DNA of 5,158 nt, taken from Symbiobacteriaceae bacterium (GTDB taxonomy: Bacteria > Bacillota_E > Symbiobacteriia > Symbiobacteriales > Symbiobacteriaceae). The translations under genes and the position numbers were made by a program. The first letter of the stretch is position 1; the number at the start of each line of letters is the position of its first letter. Below are positions 1 through 5,158 of the stretch, in pieces. The DNA lies in assembly GCA_027356675.1 (NCBI GenBank), contig DAHVXO010000056.1:1-5158 (forward strand). The letters are read 5' to 3'. The notes below the pieces were generated by a model. The model had not been told where the DNA came from. It saw only the letters and a list, made by a program, of their open reading frames with translations, and did no database searches.

Positions 1-1
1 C

Positions 2-1447
2 GTCATGGTGGGGACAGGCAAGGGCGCCGAGACTGGCATCCTCTTCAAGGGCGGCGAGCACCTGGAGCGGGCGCACAGGGTGAACGTGGTCGTGCTCGAC
101 AAGACCGGCACCATCACCTGGGGGCGGCCGGAGCTGACCGACGTGATACCATTGGGGGGCACCAGTGAGACTGAACTGCTCACCCTTGCTGCTGGCGCCG
201 AGGCCCGGTCGGAGCACCCGCTGGGCATGGCCATCGTCAAGGGGGCGCAGGAGCGCAACATCGACGTGCCAACGCCGGTGGATTTCAACGCCATTCCTGG
301 CTTCGGGCTGGAGGCGACCGTGGCGGGCCGGGCGGTCTCCGTCGGGACCCGCAAGCTGATGGTGTCCAAGGCGGTCCCGGTCACGGCGGCCGATGAAGCC
401 AGAATGGCTGACCTCGAATCCGCAGGCAAGACCGCCATGCTGGTCGCCGTGGACGGCGTCCTGGCGGGCGTGGTGGCCGTGGCCGATACGGTCAAGCCCA
501 CTTCGGCCGAGGCGATCGCTGAGATGCGGGGTTTGGGCTTGCGGGTCGTCATGATCACGGGCGACAATCAGCGCACGGCAGGCGCCATTGGGCGGCTGGT
601 GGGTGTGGATGAAGTCTTGGCCGAGGTGCTGCCGGGCGACAAGGCCTCCCACGTGGAGCGCCTGAAGGATGGCGGCAAGCGTGTGGTCGCCATGGTGGGC
701 GACGGCATCAACGACGCCCCGGCCCTTGCCACCGCCGACCTGGGCATGGCCATCGGCACGGGCACGGACATCGCCATCGAGACGGCGTCGGTCACGCTCA
801 TGAACGGCGACCTGCGGGGCATCGCCACCGCCTTCCGGCTGAGCCGGCAGACCATGCGGACCATCAAGGAAAACCTCTTCTGGGCGTTCATTTACAACAT
901 CATCGGCATCCCGATGGCGGCGTTCGGACTCCTCAATCCGATGATCGCCGGTGGCGCCATGGCCTTCAGTTCGGTGTCGGTAGTCAGCAACTCGCTGCTG
1001 CTCAAGCGCTACGACCCCCGCCGGCATGAGACCATCCGCGGCGCCCTGGTTTTCAAGGGTATTGGTATCGCGGTCATGGCCGCTGCGATCTGGCTCGCTT
1101 TCTTCTACGCCCAGCCGTTCAATACGGTCAAGACCACTGCGGTCGTGACGGCTGCCAGCGCCAATCTCGGCGAGATCCACGTAAAGGCCGGCCAGCAGTT
1201 GCAACTGACCCTGCGCAACGACGATGCCAGACTGCATGACTTGGTGATTCCCAATCTGCCCGTGCGCTTCGTCAAGATGGTGAAGTACGATGCGTCGATG
1301 CGGCGCGACGGCATCACGGACCTGGTGATGATGGAGGTGCCCGCCGGCAAGGAAGGGGTCATCGCCTTTACGCCTACCGAGCCGGGCCGGTACGAGATCA
1401 AGAGCCACTGGTCGAGCGGAACCACGGGCTGGCTTGTGGTGGAGTGA
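2..1447 (+). CDS. copA: Copper-translocating P1B-type ATPase (CopA-like), C-terminal part, with a C-terminal cupredoxin-like domain; 5' partial
   Basis: The reading frame is already open at the left edge, so the metal-binding N-terminus, the first six helices and the CPC motif are outside the window. Counting from the ATG at base 5, visible landmarks are the phosphorylation loop DKTGT (32-36), the P1B-specific HP dipeptide (71-72), TGDN (185-188) and the hinge GDGIND (232-237). The two last canonical helices follow, with YN (297-298) and MAFSS (319-323), the copper-binding residues typical of Cu(I) ATPases. The family couples ATP hydrolysis to export of Cu(I) across the cytoplasmic membrane. 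Most CopA proteins end soon after the MxxSS helix. This one continues with a further hydrophobic helix (about 349-368) and a beta-rich domain (about 378-480) that looks like a cupredoxin fold (HDLVIPNL, then PGRYEIKSH and GWLVVE). The extra helix should place that domain outside the membrane. The usual type 1 copper cysteine appears to be missing. Copper specificity is well supported; the role of the tail is inferred. Confidence 0.93.
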   Translation, partial: VMVGTGKGAETGILFKGGEHLERAHRVNVVVLDKTGTITWGRPELTDVIPLGGTSETELLTLAAGAEARSEHPLGMAIVKGAQERNIDVPTPVDFNAIPGFGLEATVAGRAVSVGTRKLMVSKAVPVTAADEARMADLESAGKTAMLVAVDGVLAGVVAVADTVKPTSAEAIAEMRGLGLRVVMITGDNQRTAGAIGRLVGVDEVLAEVLPGDKASHVERLKDGGKRVVAMVGDGINDAPALATADLGMAIGTGTDIAIETASVTLMNGDLRGIATAFRLSRQTMRTIKENLFWAFIYNIIGIPMAAFGLLNPMIAGGAMAFSSVSVVSNSLLLKRYDPRRHETIRGALVFKGIGIAVMAAAIWLAFFYAQPFNTVKTTAVVTAASANLGEIHVKAGQQLQLTLRNDDARLHDLVIPNLPVRFVKMVKYDASMRRDGITDLVMMEVPAGKEGVIAFTPTEPGRYEIKSHWSSGTTGWLVVE

Positions 1448-1523
1448 TCAACCAAGCTGGTGGACCGGACCACACCGCAATTGCTCGCAGCGATGGTCAC
1501 CAGCGAGAACCTGAAGTAGACAG

Positions 1524-1556
1524 CGAGGCGGGGGTGCGATGCGCACCCCCGCCTCG
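1524..1556. terminator. Perfect 15-bp GC-rich hairpin, likely bidirectional terminator
   Basis: Arm CGAGGCGGGGGTGCG (1524-1538) and its exact reverse complement (1542-1556) enclose a three-base loop, ATG. It lies 76 bases past the copA stop and 25 bases past the stop of the convergent small gene, where a shared terminator is expected. Neither side has a true T-run (GTCGTTGG on +, CTGTCTACTTC on -), so intrinsic termination would rest on the very stable stem. Confidence 0.7.
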
Positions 1557-1581
1557 GTCGTTGGGTGAAGGGCCCGGGCGT

Positions 1582-1797
1582 TCAGGCGAAGGAGCGGGCG
1601 GACTCGGCCAGGATCGCCAGCAGAGCATCGACCTCATCCTGGGTGAGTGTGCCGGTGACCTGCTCAGCGAGAATGCGGGCGCCCAGCAGCAGGACGCAGT
1701 CCTGGGCGGCAGCGGTGCCATAGCGCTCGGCCACACGGCCGATGCTTCGAACGTAGAGGCTCAGCTCTTCACTGGACGAAAGCTTTTCCACGGGCAC
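1582..1797 (-). CDS. Small helical protein of unknown function (71 aa)
   Basis: I do not recognise this family. The frame could begin at the GTG at 1815 (77 aa), but nothing like a ribosome binding site precedes that codon. The GTG at 1797 has GGGAGGG (1807-1813) ten bases upstream, so it is preferred. The product starts MPVEKLSSSEELSLYV, has no signal peptide or clear membrane segment, and appears to be mostly amphipathic helix, with one cysteine (residue 34, AAQDCVLLLG) and an acidic LTQDEVDALLAILAE segment (51-65) near the C-terminus. Amino-acid composition is protein-like rather than the Arg/Ser/Pro-rich look of shadow frames in GC-rich DNA. It lies downstream of nirK on the same strand with a gap of about 120 bases, so it may be co-transcribed, and it converges on copA. 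A link to nitrite or copper metabolism is only positional. Confidence 0.6.
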   Translation of the reverse strand: MPVEKLSSSEELSLYVRSIGRVAERYGTAAAQDCVLLLGARILAEQVTGTLTQDEVDALLAILAESARSFA

Positions 1798-1806
1798 GCG
1801 AGCAGT

Positions 1807-1813
1807 CCCTCCC
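1807..1813 (-). promoter_or_regulatory. Ribosome binding site that decides the small gene's start
   Basis: On the minus strand GGGAGGG lies ten bases before the GTG at 1797 and overlaps the alternative GTG at 1815. This favours the shorter 71-residue product. Confidence 0.5.
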
Positions 1814-1882
1814 ACCGTTTTCTATCAGGATATACGGTGTCCGCGGTCGCTTTGTTCGCGTGGGTCCGGTGGGTCAGCTGTT

Positions 1883-1903
1883 GGCCGCTACCGGCCTGCG
1901 GCC
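1883..1903 (-). terminator. Possible weak hairpin after nirK
   Basis: Downstream of the nirK stop, GGCCGC and GCGGCC form a six-base-pair stem around a nine-base loop. There is no T-run after it on the minus strand, so it may be a pause or RNA-stability element, or chance in GC-rich DNA. If it does not terminate, the small gene downstream would be transcribed with nirK. Confidence 0.25.
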
Positions 1904-1919
1904 CCCGGGGTTGGAGTAG

Positions 1920-3035
1920 CTAGTGTCCGCCCGTTCCAGGCATCGGATGTCCAGCTGGGTCGTTGTAGATAGCGTCGTCCGGCTGGCCGTCGACATCAAT
2001 GAAGGCGACGGCTCCCTTGTCGATGGCCCGAGAGATGGAGTGGTCGACCAACTGGTAGCGCCCGGGGACATCCACTTTGAACTCGACCCAGGCCGCACCG
2101 CCGGCCGGGATGATGGTCGTCTGCACGTTGCTGACGGCCTCGCTGGCGCCTTCCTGGTGCACCTTGTCGAAGATCTCACCGATCACGTGGAAGGAGGAGA
2201 CCAGGTTCGGGCCGCCGTTGCCTACAAAGAGGCGGATACGCTCACCGGCGTGGGCCTTCATGGCTTGATCGGAGGTCAGGCCCTGGAAGGCGCCGTTGAA
2301 GACCACGAAGTTGGGTCTCTCGCTGAAGAGCTTCTCACCGTCGAAGGGAATGTGGCCCTTCTGCCCCGGGCGGCCGGCGGCATAGACCTCGCCCTGCATC
2401 ACGTAGAACTCACGGTCCACCGGGGCCAGGCCGGCCTTCGGCTCGACGACGATCAGGCCGTACATGCCCTGGGCGATGTGGCTCGGAATGTGGGGCGAAG
2501 CGCAGTGGTAAACATAGACACCGGGGTTCAAAGCCTTGAAGGTGAACGTCTTCTCCTCACCCGGCCTGACCTGGGTCGAGGCGGCGCCGCCCCCAGGTCC
2601 GTTGACGGCGTGCAGGTCGATGGAGTGCGTGTTGAGGCTCGCCGCGTTATTCTTGAGGTGCAACTCGACGGTGTCGCCTTCCTTGACCCGCAGCATCGGA
2701 CCGGGGACGGTTTTGTTGAAGGTCCAGTAGGTGTAGGTGGTGCCGTCGGCAAGCTGGCCGTTCACCTCGGCCGTCTCCAGGCTGAGGATGACCTTCTGGT
2801 TGTCTGCGCGCCTCAGGGCTGCCGGCAGGTCGACGGGCGAATGCCGGATATCGATGGCGTCGGCCTTGGCCGCGTCGAAGGACTCCGGCGGCTTGACGCT
2901 CCGCTTCAGCGAGCTAATCTGATCACTGAGCTCAGCCACCTGGCTCTTGAGGGAACGACCGGAGGCGACGCTCCAACCGGCGACTACCAGGGAGACGGCG
3001 GCGACGCCCGCAATTACGGGAGTCCATTTACGCAT
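1920..3035 (-). CDS. nirK: Copper-containing nitrite reductase, NO-forming, AniA-like class, membrane-anchored or secreted
   Basis: Reduces nitrite to nitric oxide with type 1 and type 2 copper, as a trimer outside the cytoplasmic membrane (family knowledge). The product from the ATG at 3035 is 371 aa. Two cupredoxin domains are visible. In the first, THSIDLH gives type 1 ligand His137, catalytic Asp140 and type 2 ligand His142; YHCASPHIPSHIAQGM gives type 2 His177 and type 1 Cys178, His186 and Met191. In the second, SSFHVIGEIFDKV gives catalytic His283, and LVDHSISRA gives type 2 His332. All expected residues are present, and Cys178 is the only cysteine. The SSFHVIGEIFDKV and VDHS motifs match the Neisseria AniA-like class rather than the Alcaligenes class. 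The N-terminus (MRK, then hydrophobic residues 5-20) is a membrane anchor or signal peptide without a lipobox cysteine, followed by a heptad-like helix (about 27-45). The frame extends upstream to 3125, but AAGGAAGGTGA five bases before the 3035 ATG and the signal-like N-terminus fix the start. The tail ends in His/Met/Gly-rich GHPMPGTGGH. Confidence 0.95.
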   Translation of the reverse strand: MRKWTPVIAGVAAVSLVVAGWSVASGRSLKSQVAELSDQISSLKRSVKPPESFDAAKADAIDIRHSPVDLPAALRRADNQKVILSLETAEVNGQLADGTTYTYWTFNKTVPGPMLRVKEGDTVELHLKNNAASLNTHSIDLHAVNGPGGGAASTQVRPGEEKTFTFKALNPGVYVYHCASPHIPSHIAQGMYGLIVVEPKAGLAPVDREFYVMQGEVYAAGRPGQKGHIPFDGEKLFSERPNFVVFNGAFQGLTSDQAMKAHAGERIRLFVGNGGPNLVSSFHVIGEIFDKVHQEGASEAVSNVQTTIIPAGGAAWVEFKVDVPGRYQLVDHSISRAIDKGAVAFIDVDGQPDDAIYNDPAGHPMPGTGGH

Positions 3036-3040
3036 CTTGC

Positions 3041-3051
3041 TCACCTTCCTT
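3041..3051 (-). promoter_or_regulatory. Strong nirK ribosome binding site
   Basis: AAGGAAGGTGA on the minus strand ends five bases before the ATG at 3035. It rules out the in-frame upstream start at 3125, which would add a polar 30-residue stretch in front of the signal-like helix. Confidence 0.85.
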
Positions 3052-3190
3052 GTGGAATCACGCCAGCAGGCGCGTTCTGTGATTTCAGTATGGCATTTCG
3101 TCGCAATAGACCGTAACCGTCGCACACTTCATCTCGCAGTACACCTTGGTGTTGCGGGACTCAGATCCCCACCCGAGAGTTGTGCAGAAC

Positions 3191-3206
3191 TGTGACGCCG
3201 GTCACA
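3191..3206. promoter_or_regulatory. FNR/CRP-family operator (TGTGA-N6-TCACA) upstream of nirK
   Basis: TGTGACGCCGGTCACA is a perfect inverted repeat (TGTGAC/GTCACA) matching the CRP consensus and also the Bacillus subtilis FNR consensus TGTGA-N6-TCACA. It lies about 155 bases before the nirK start and is the only strong palindrome in the leader. Oxygen- or redox-responsive activation would suit a nitrite reductase. I see no convincing -10 box at a class II distance, so the promoter position and leader length are open. An A6 tract (T6 on +, 3219-3224) lies just upstream on the minus strand. Confidence 0.6.
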
Positions 3207-3264
3207 AAACAGCGAGAGTTTTTTGGGCGCGGCTAACCACCCGCCTCGTCGTGATTTCGCTGAT

Positions 3265-3289
3265 CCGATCACGCGGACCGATGACGCGG
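3265..3289. repeat. Short direct repeat after the DUF881 gene
   Basis: CCGATCACGCGG (3265-3276) and CCGATGACGCGG (3278-3289) are 12-base copies with one mismatch, separated by one base. They start one base past the DUF881 stop. They could be a binding site for a tandem-bound regulator or simple slippage duplication; no terminator-like structure is clear here. Confidence 0.45.
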
Positions 3290-3290
3290 G

Positions 3291-3980
3291 TTAATGCTGC
3301 ACCGGCTTGGCCCATTGTAGGATGGGGGCGGCTTTGGCAGGAACGCGGATGGTTTCGCTCTTCTTCACGGTCGCCTTGATGCCCCACTTATCGAGGGCCT
3401 CGAAGACGCCGCCGCGCAGGAGCAAGGCGGGCTCCATGACCTTGGGATCGCCGACGGCCAGGATCTCCACCGGCGCGGGTACGGCGATCCCGCCGACCAG
3501 GATCCGTTGGCCGACGTTACGGATGCCCGTGACGGCGGTGACGCGCTGACCACCCACGGAGATCGCCTCCGCCCCGGCCGAGAGCAGTTCGTTCAAGACC
3601 CGCCAGATGTCCTCGTCGCTGACTCGGGCTTTTCCAGGGGCAACGTCGGGAGATTCTGAGAGCGTGACGATCACGCCCGGTCCCTGAACATCCAGGGTTC
3701 CGGATAGCATCTCGAGCCCAGTCGTGTCCTTGGGTGGGACGGGCGCACTGCTGCTGGCTTGCTTACGGAGCTGGTCTAGCTCGAGGGTCAGCTTGACCCG
3801 TTCGGTCTCCGAGGCCTTGAGCGCCTGGTCCGATGCCTTCAGCGACTGGGTGAGTTCATCCGCCCGGGCCTTGCTCGTATCGACTGTGGCTAGCTGCTGG
3901 ACCCGGAGCTGGGTGGAGATCAGAATGCCAAAGACCATCATGGCAAAGGCGATGGCCCAATTATTACGCCGCACGTTCAC
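3291..3980 (-). CDS. DUF881 family membrane-anchored protein
   Basis: The 229-residue product starts at a GTG (3980) with AAGGAAAG six bases upstream; an ATG four bases earlier is out of frame and soon stops. Residues 8-23 form a single N-terminal membrane helix after a basic MNVRR, so the rest probably lies outside the cytoplasm. Residues about 36-75 are a coiled coil that includes a seven-residue duplication (LKASDQA, LKASETE). The DUF881 domain follows, with GPGVIVTLSES (100-110), a DEDIWRVLNELLSAGAEAISV-like segment (122-142, given here only in outline), GQRI (157-160), GDP (177-179) and GGVFEALDKWGIK (190-202). Length and layout fit the Firmicute members, where relatives often sit near cell-division genes; their biochemical function is unknown. 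Here it stands between an MFS gene and nirK, with no division genes in view. It ends 255 bases before nirK on the same strand and has no obvious terminator, so read-through into nirK is possible. Confidence 0.88.
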   Translation of the reverse strand: MNVRRNNWAIAFAMMVFGILISTQLRVQQLATVDTSKARADELTQSLKASDQALKASETERVKLTLELDQLRKQASSSAPVPPKDTTGLEMLSGTLDVQGPGVIVTLSESPDVAPGKARVSDEDIWRVLNELLSAGAEAISVGGQRVTAVTGIRNVGQRILVGGIAVPAPVEILAVGDPKVMEPALLLRGGVFEALDKWGIKATVKKSETIRVPAKAAPILQWAKPVQH

Positions 3981-4098
3981 TCATCGCTTTCCTTATAGCC
4001 TTACTTCGAGATTCGACCTCAGTAGCGGGACTCCTGCGCGACCCTAACCAATAGGCTTCAGGCAGAAGGCATTCGGTGATCGCCCCCAGAAGTTATTT
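3981..4098. other. Divergent intergenic region between the DUF881 and MFS genes
   Basis: Promoters for both neighbours should lie here. It is AT-richer near the MFS end (AGTTATTTATGCTACAAAT), as expected of a promoter, but I cannot assign a reliable -35/-10 pair on either strand. No palindromic operator stands out. Confidence 0.4.
3987..3994 (-). promoter_or_regulatory. Ribosome binding site of the DUF881 gene
   Basis: AAGGAAAG on the minus strand ends six bases before the GTG at 3980 and supports that codon as the start. The TATAAG overlapping it resembles a -10 box, but as one it would leave almost no leader, so the ribosome-site reading is preferred. Confidence 0.6.
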
Positions 4099-5158
4099 AT
4101 GCTACAAATGAACCGTCCATCGGGGGGCCGCCTGCACTTGATTGCCATGCAAGCCGAAGACCGTCGAACCCTGGGATTCCTGATCGTCCTCAGTCTCTCT
4201 CACGCCGTGATTGACCTGGGTGCGGGCGCACTAGTTGCCCTGCTGCCAACGCTGAGGGAGCACTTCTCACTCAGCTACACCATGGTGGGCACGGTGATGC
4301 TGTTCTCCAACCTGACCTCGTCCGTCACGCAACCGTTCTTCGGCATCGCCAGCGACCGGTCAAAGCAGCGCTGGCTGCTCCCGGTCTCCCTGGTCTTCAG
4401 CGGCCTGGGGCTGGCCGCCATCGGTTGGATGCCCACCTACGGGACCTTGCTGATGTGCGTGGTGTTCGCAGCGTTGGGTGTGGCCGCCTTCCATCCTGAG
4501 GGGGCGCATGCCGCACATAACTTGGCGGCGGGCCGCAGAGTGCGGGCGATGTCCATTTACAACGTTGGCGGCAACCTGGGTTACGCCCTGGGGACGGTCT
4601 ACGCGGCCGTCCTGCTCTCGCTCGGGAACGGCGCCCTGAGCGGCATGACCTGGGCATTTGTGATCCCCCTGGTGTTGGCGGCCTTCATCATCCGCCTCCT
4701 GCCGACCTGGCAGGCCACCGAGACGGCTACCATGAATGGCCAGCACGCAGTGGCCAAGGCGGACTTGCCCGCGACCAACTGGGCGGGCACGGTGCTCGTG
4801 ACCCTCCTGGCGATTTTGCGCAGTATCGTCCAGCTCGGAATCCTGACATACCTGCCGTTCTACTGGATTGACGTTCTGAAGAACCCAGCCATTTCGGCCA
4901 GCTACGTGCAATTGACATACCTCATCGCTGGAGTGGGCGGGACGCTGGTGGGCGCCCCGCTGGCCGACCGGGTCGGCACCCGCAAAGTGCTGGTTGGCGC
5001 CTTCGCCATCCTGCTCCCGCTCCAATTCATGCTCTCCCGCCTGTCGGGGCTGGCGCTGCTAGTCTGCCTGTTCATCGCTGGCTTTGTGATGGTCTCCACG
5101 TTTACTGTGACACTGGTCCTGACCCAGGACTACATGCCGCGCAACCTGGGTCTGGCCT
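4099..5158 (+). CDS. fsr: MFS transporter, Fsr (fosmidomycin resistance)-like family; 3' partial
   Basis: The frame runs open off the right edge; 353 residues are visible of a family length near 400, so roughly the last two helices are missing. Hydrophobic segments and short basic loops are those of a 12-helix major facilitator. Family marks are SHAVIDLGAGALVALLPTL in helix 1 (34-52), SSVTQPFFG (74-82), the MFS loop motif in both halves (GIASDRSKQR at 82-91 and GAPLADRVGTRK at 285-296), FHPEGA (131-136) in helix 4, and TQDYMPRN (342-349). FHPEGA is characteristic of Fsr-like proteins, which are proton-driven exporters; the Escherichia coli member confers fosmidomycin resistance, but the natural substrate of this one cannot be read from the sequence. 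The start is uncertain: in-frame ATGs lie at 4099, 4108 and 4147. Only 4099 has a purine stretch (AGAAG) at ribosome-site distance, and it is weak; 4147 would begin closer to helix 1. It is divergent from the DUF881 gene, sharing an upstream region of about 118 bases. Confidence 0.9.
   Translation, partial: MLQMNRPSGGRLHLIAMQAEDRRTLGFLIVLSLSHAVIDLGAGALVALLPTLREHFSLSYTMVGTVMLFSNLTSSVTQPFFGIASDRSKQRWLLPVSLVFSGLGLAAIGWMPTYGTLLMCVVFAALGVAAFHPEGAHAAHNLAAGRRVRAMSIYNVGGNLGYALGTVYAAVLLSLGNGALSGMTWAFVIPLVLAAFIIRLLPTWQATETATMNGQHAVAKADLPATNWAGTVLVTLLAILRSIVQLGILTYLPFYWIDVLKNPAISASYVQLTYLIAGVGGTLVGAPLADRVGTRKVLVGAFAILLPLQFMLSRLSGLALLVCLFIAGFVMVSTFTVTLVLTQDYMPRNLGLA

Noticed and set aside
1600..1645. Resemblance of LTQDEVDALLA in the small protein to the EIDALL motif at the N-terminus of FliM
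   Set aside because: It is a short acidic helix motif at the wrong end of an otherwise unrelated protein, and no flagellar genes are near; chance similarity is most likely.
1444..1923. A 159-codon + frame after copA
   Set aside because: It reads through the terminator hairpin and antisense to the small gene; composition is that of a shadow and no ribosome site is seen.
1923..3116. A 397-codon open frame on the + strand opposite nirK
   Set aside because: It is an almost exact antisense shadow of nirK, made stop-free by GC-rich codon use. Its translation is rich in Val, Asp, Gly and Arg with no recognisable motif, while the other strand has every NirK active-site residue.
3036..3125. Longer nirK start at 3125
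   Set aside because: The extra 30 residues are polar and would bury the signal-like helix; the strong ribosome binding site belongs to the ATG at 3035.
3191..3224. The TGTGAC palindrome plus T6 tract as a + strand terminator
   Set aside because: Twelve bases separate the palindrome from the T-run and no + strand gene ends nearby, so an operator is the better reading.
3261..3271. TGATCCGATCA as a second FNR/NNR-type site
   Set aside because: The half-sites are three bases apart instead of four and the outer TT/AA are missing; the sequence also overlaps the direct repeat.
4360..5025. A 221-codon open frame on the - strand
   Set aside because: It is antisense to the Fsr-like transporter; the product is Gln/Gly/His/Arg-rich without domains, whereas the + frame has clear MFS motifs and membrane helices.

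Overview
The window is GC-rich bacterial chromosome holding five protein genes: a copper-exporting P1B-type ATPase cut off at the left edge (+), a small unknown gene (-), a copper-type nitrite reductase nirK (-), a membrane-anchored DUF881 protein (-), and an Fsr-type MFS transporter cut off at the right edge (+). There are no RNA genes, mobile elements, CRISPR arrays or phage genes. Clear purine-rich ribosome binding sites, GTG starts, a DUF881 protein of the short (about 230 aa) form and an FNR/CRP-type box of the Bacillus FNR form together suggest a GC-rich Firmicute-like organism, for example a Symbiobacterium-type lineage. That placement is inference; Actinobacteria also carry DUF881 proteins and are not excluded.

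Left part (1-1581): the C-terminal half of a CopA-like ATPase, including the phosphorylation motif, nucleotide-binding domain, hinge and last two canonical membrane helices. It is followed in the same reading frame by one extra membrane helix and a cupredoxin-like domain of about 100 residues. The gene ends about 75 bases before a perfect 15-bp GC-rich hairpin, which sits between it and the convergent small gene and probably ends transcription from both sides.

Middle (1582-3290): nirK, preceded by a 255-base leader containing a TGTGA-N6-TCACA box, and followed on the same strand by the small gene for a 71-residue helical protein. NirK has all copper ligands and catalytic residues of the AniA-like class and an N-terminal membrane anchor or signal peptide, so it reduces nitrite to NO outside the cytoplasmic membrane.

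Right part (3291-5158): the DUF881 gene, co-directional with and upstream of nirK, then a divergent Fsr-like MFS gene running off the window.

The possible system here is the pairing of a copper exporter that carries its own predicted extracytoplasmic cupredoxin domain with an extracytoplasmic copper enzyme next door. The exporter could supply copper for NirK maturation under oxygen-limited, nitrite-respiring conditions. This is a hypothesis from domain content and gene order; the sequence does not prove it. The DUF881 and MFS genes have no evident connection with it.
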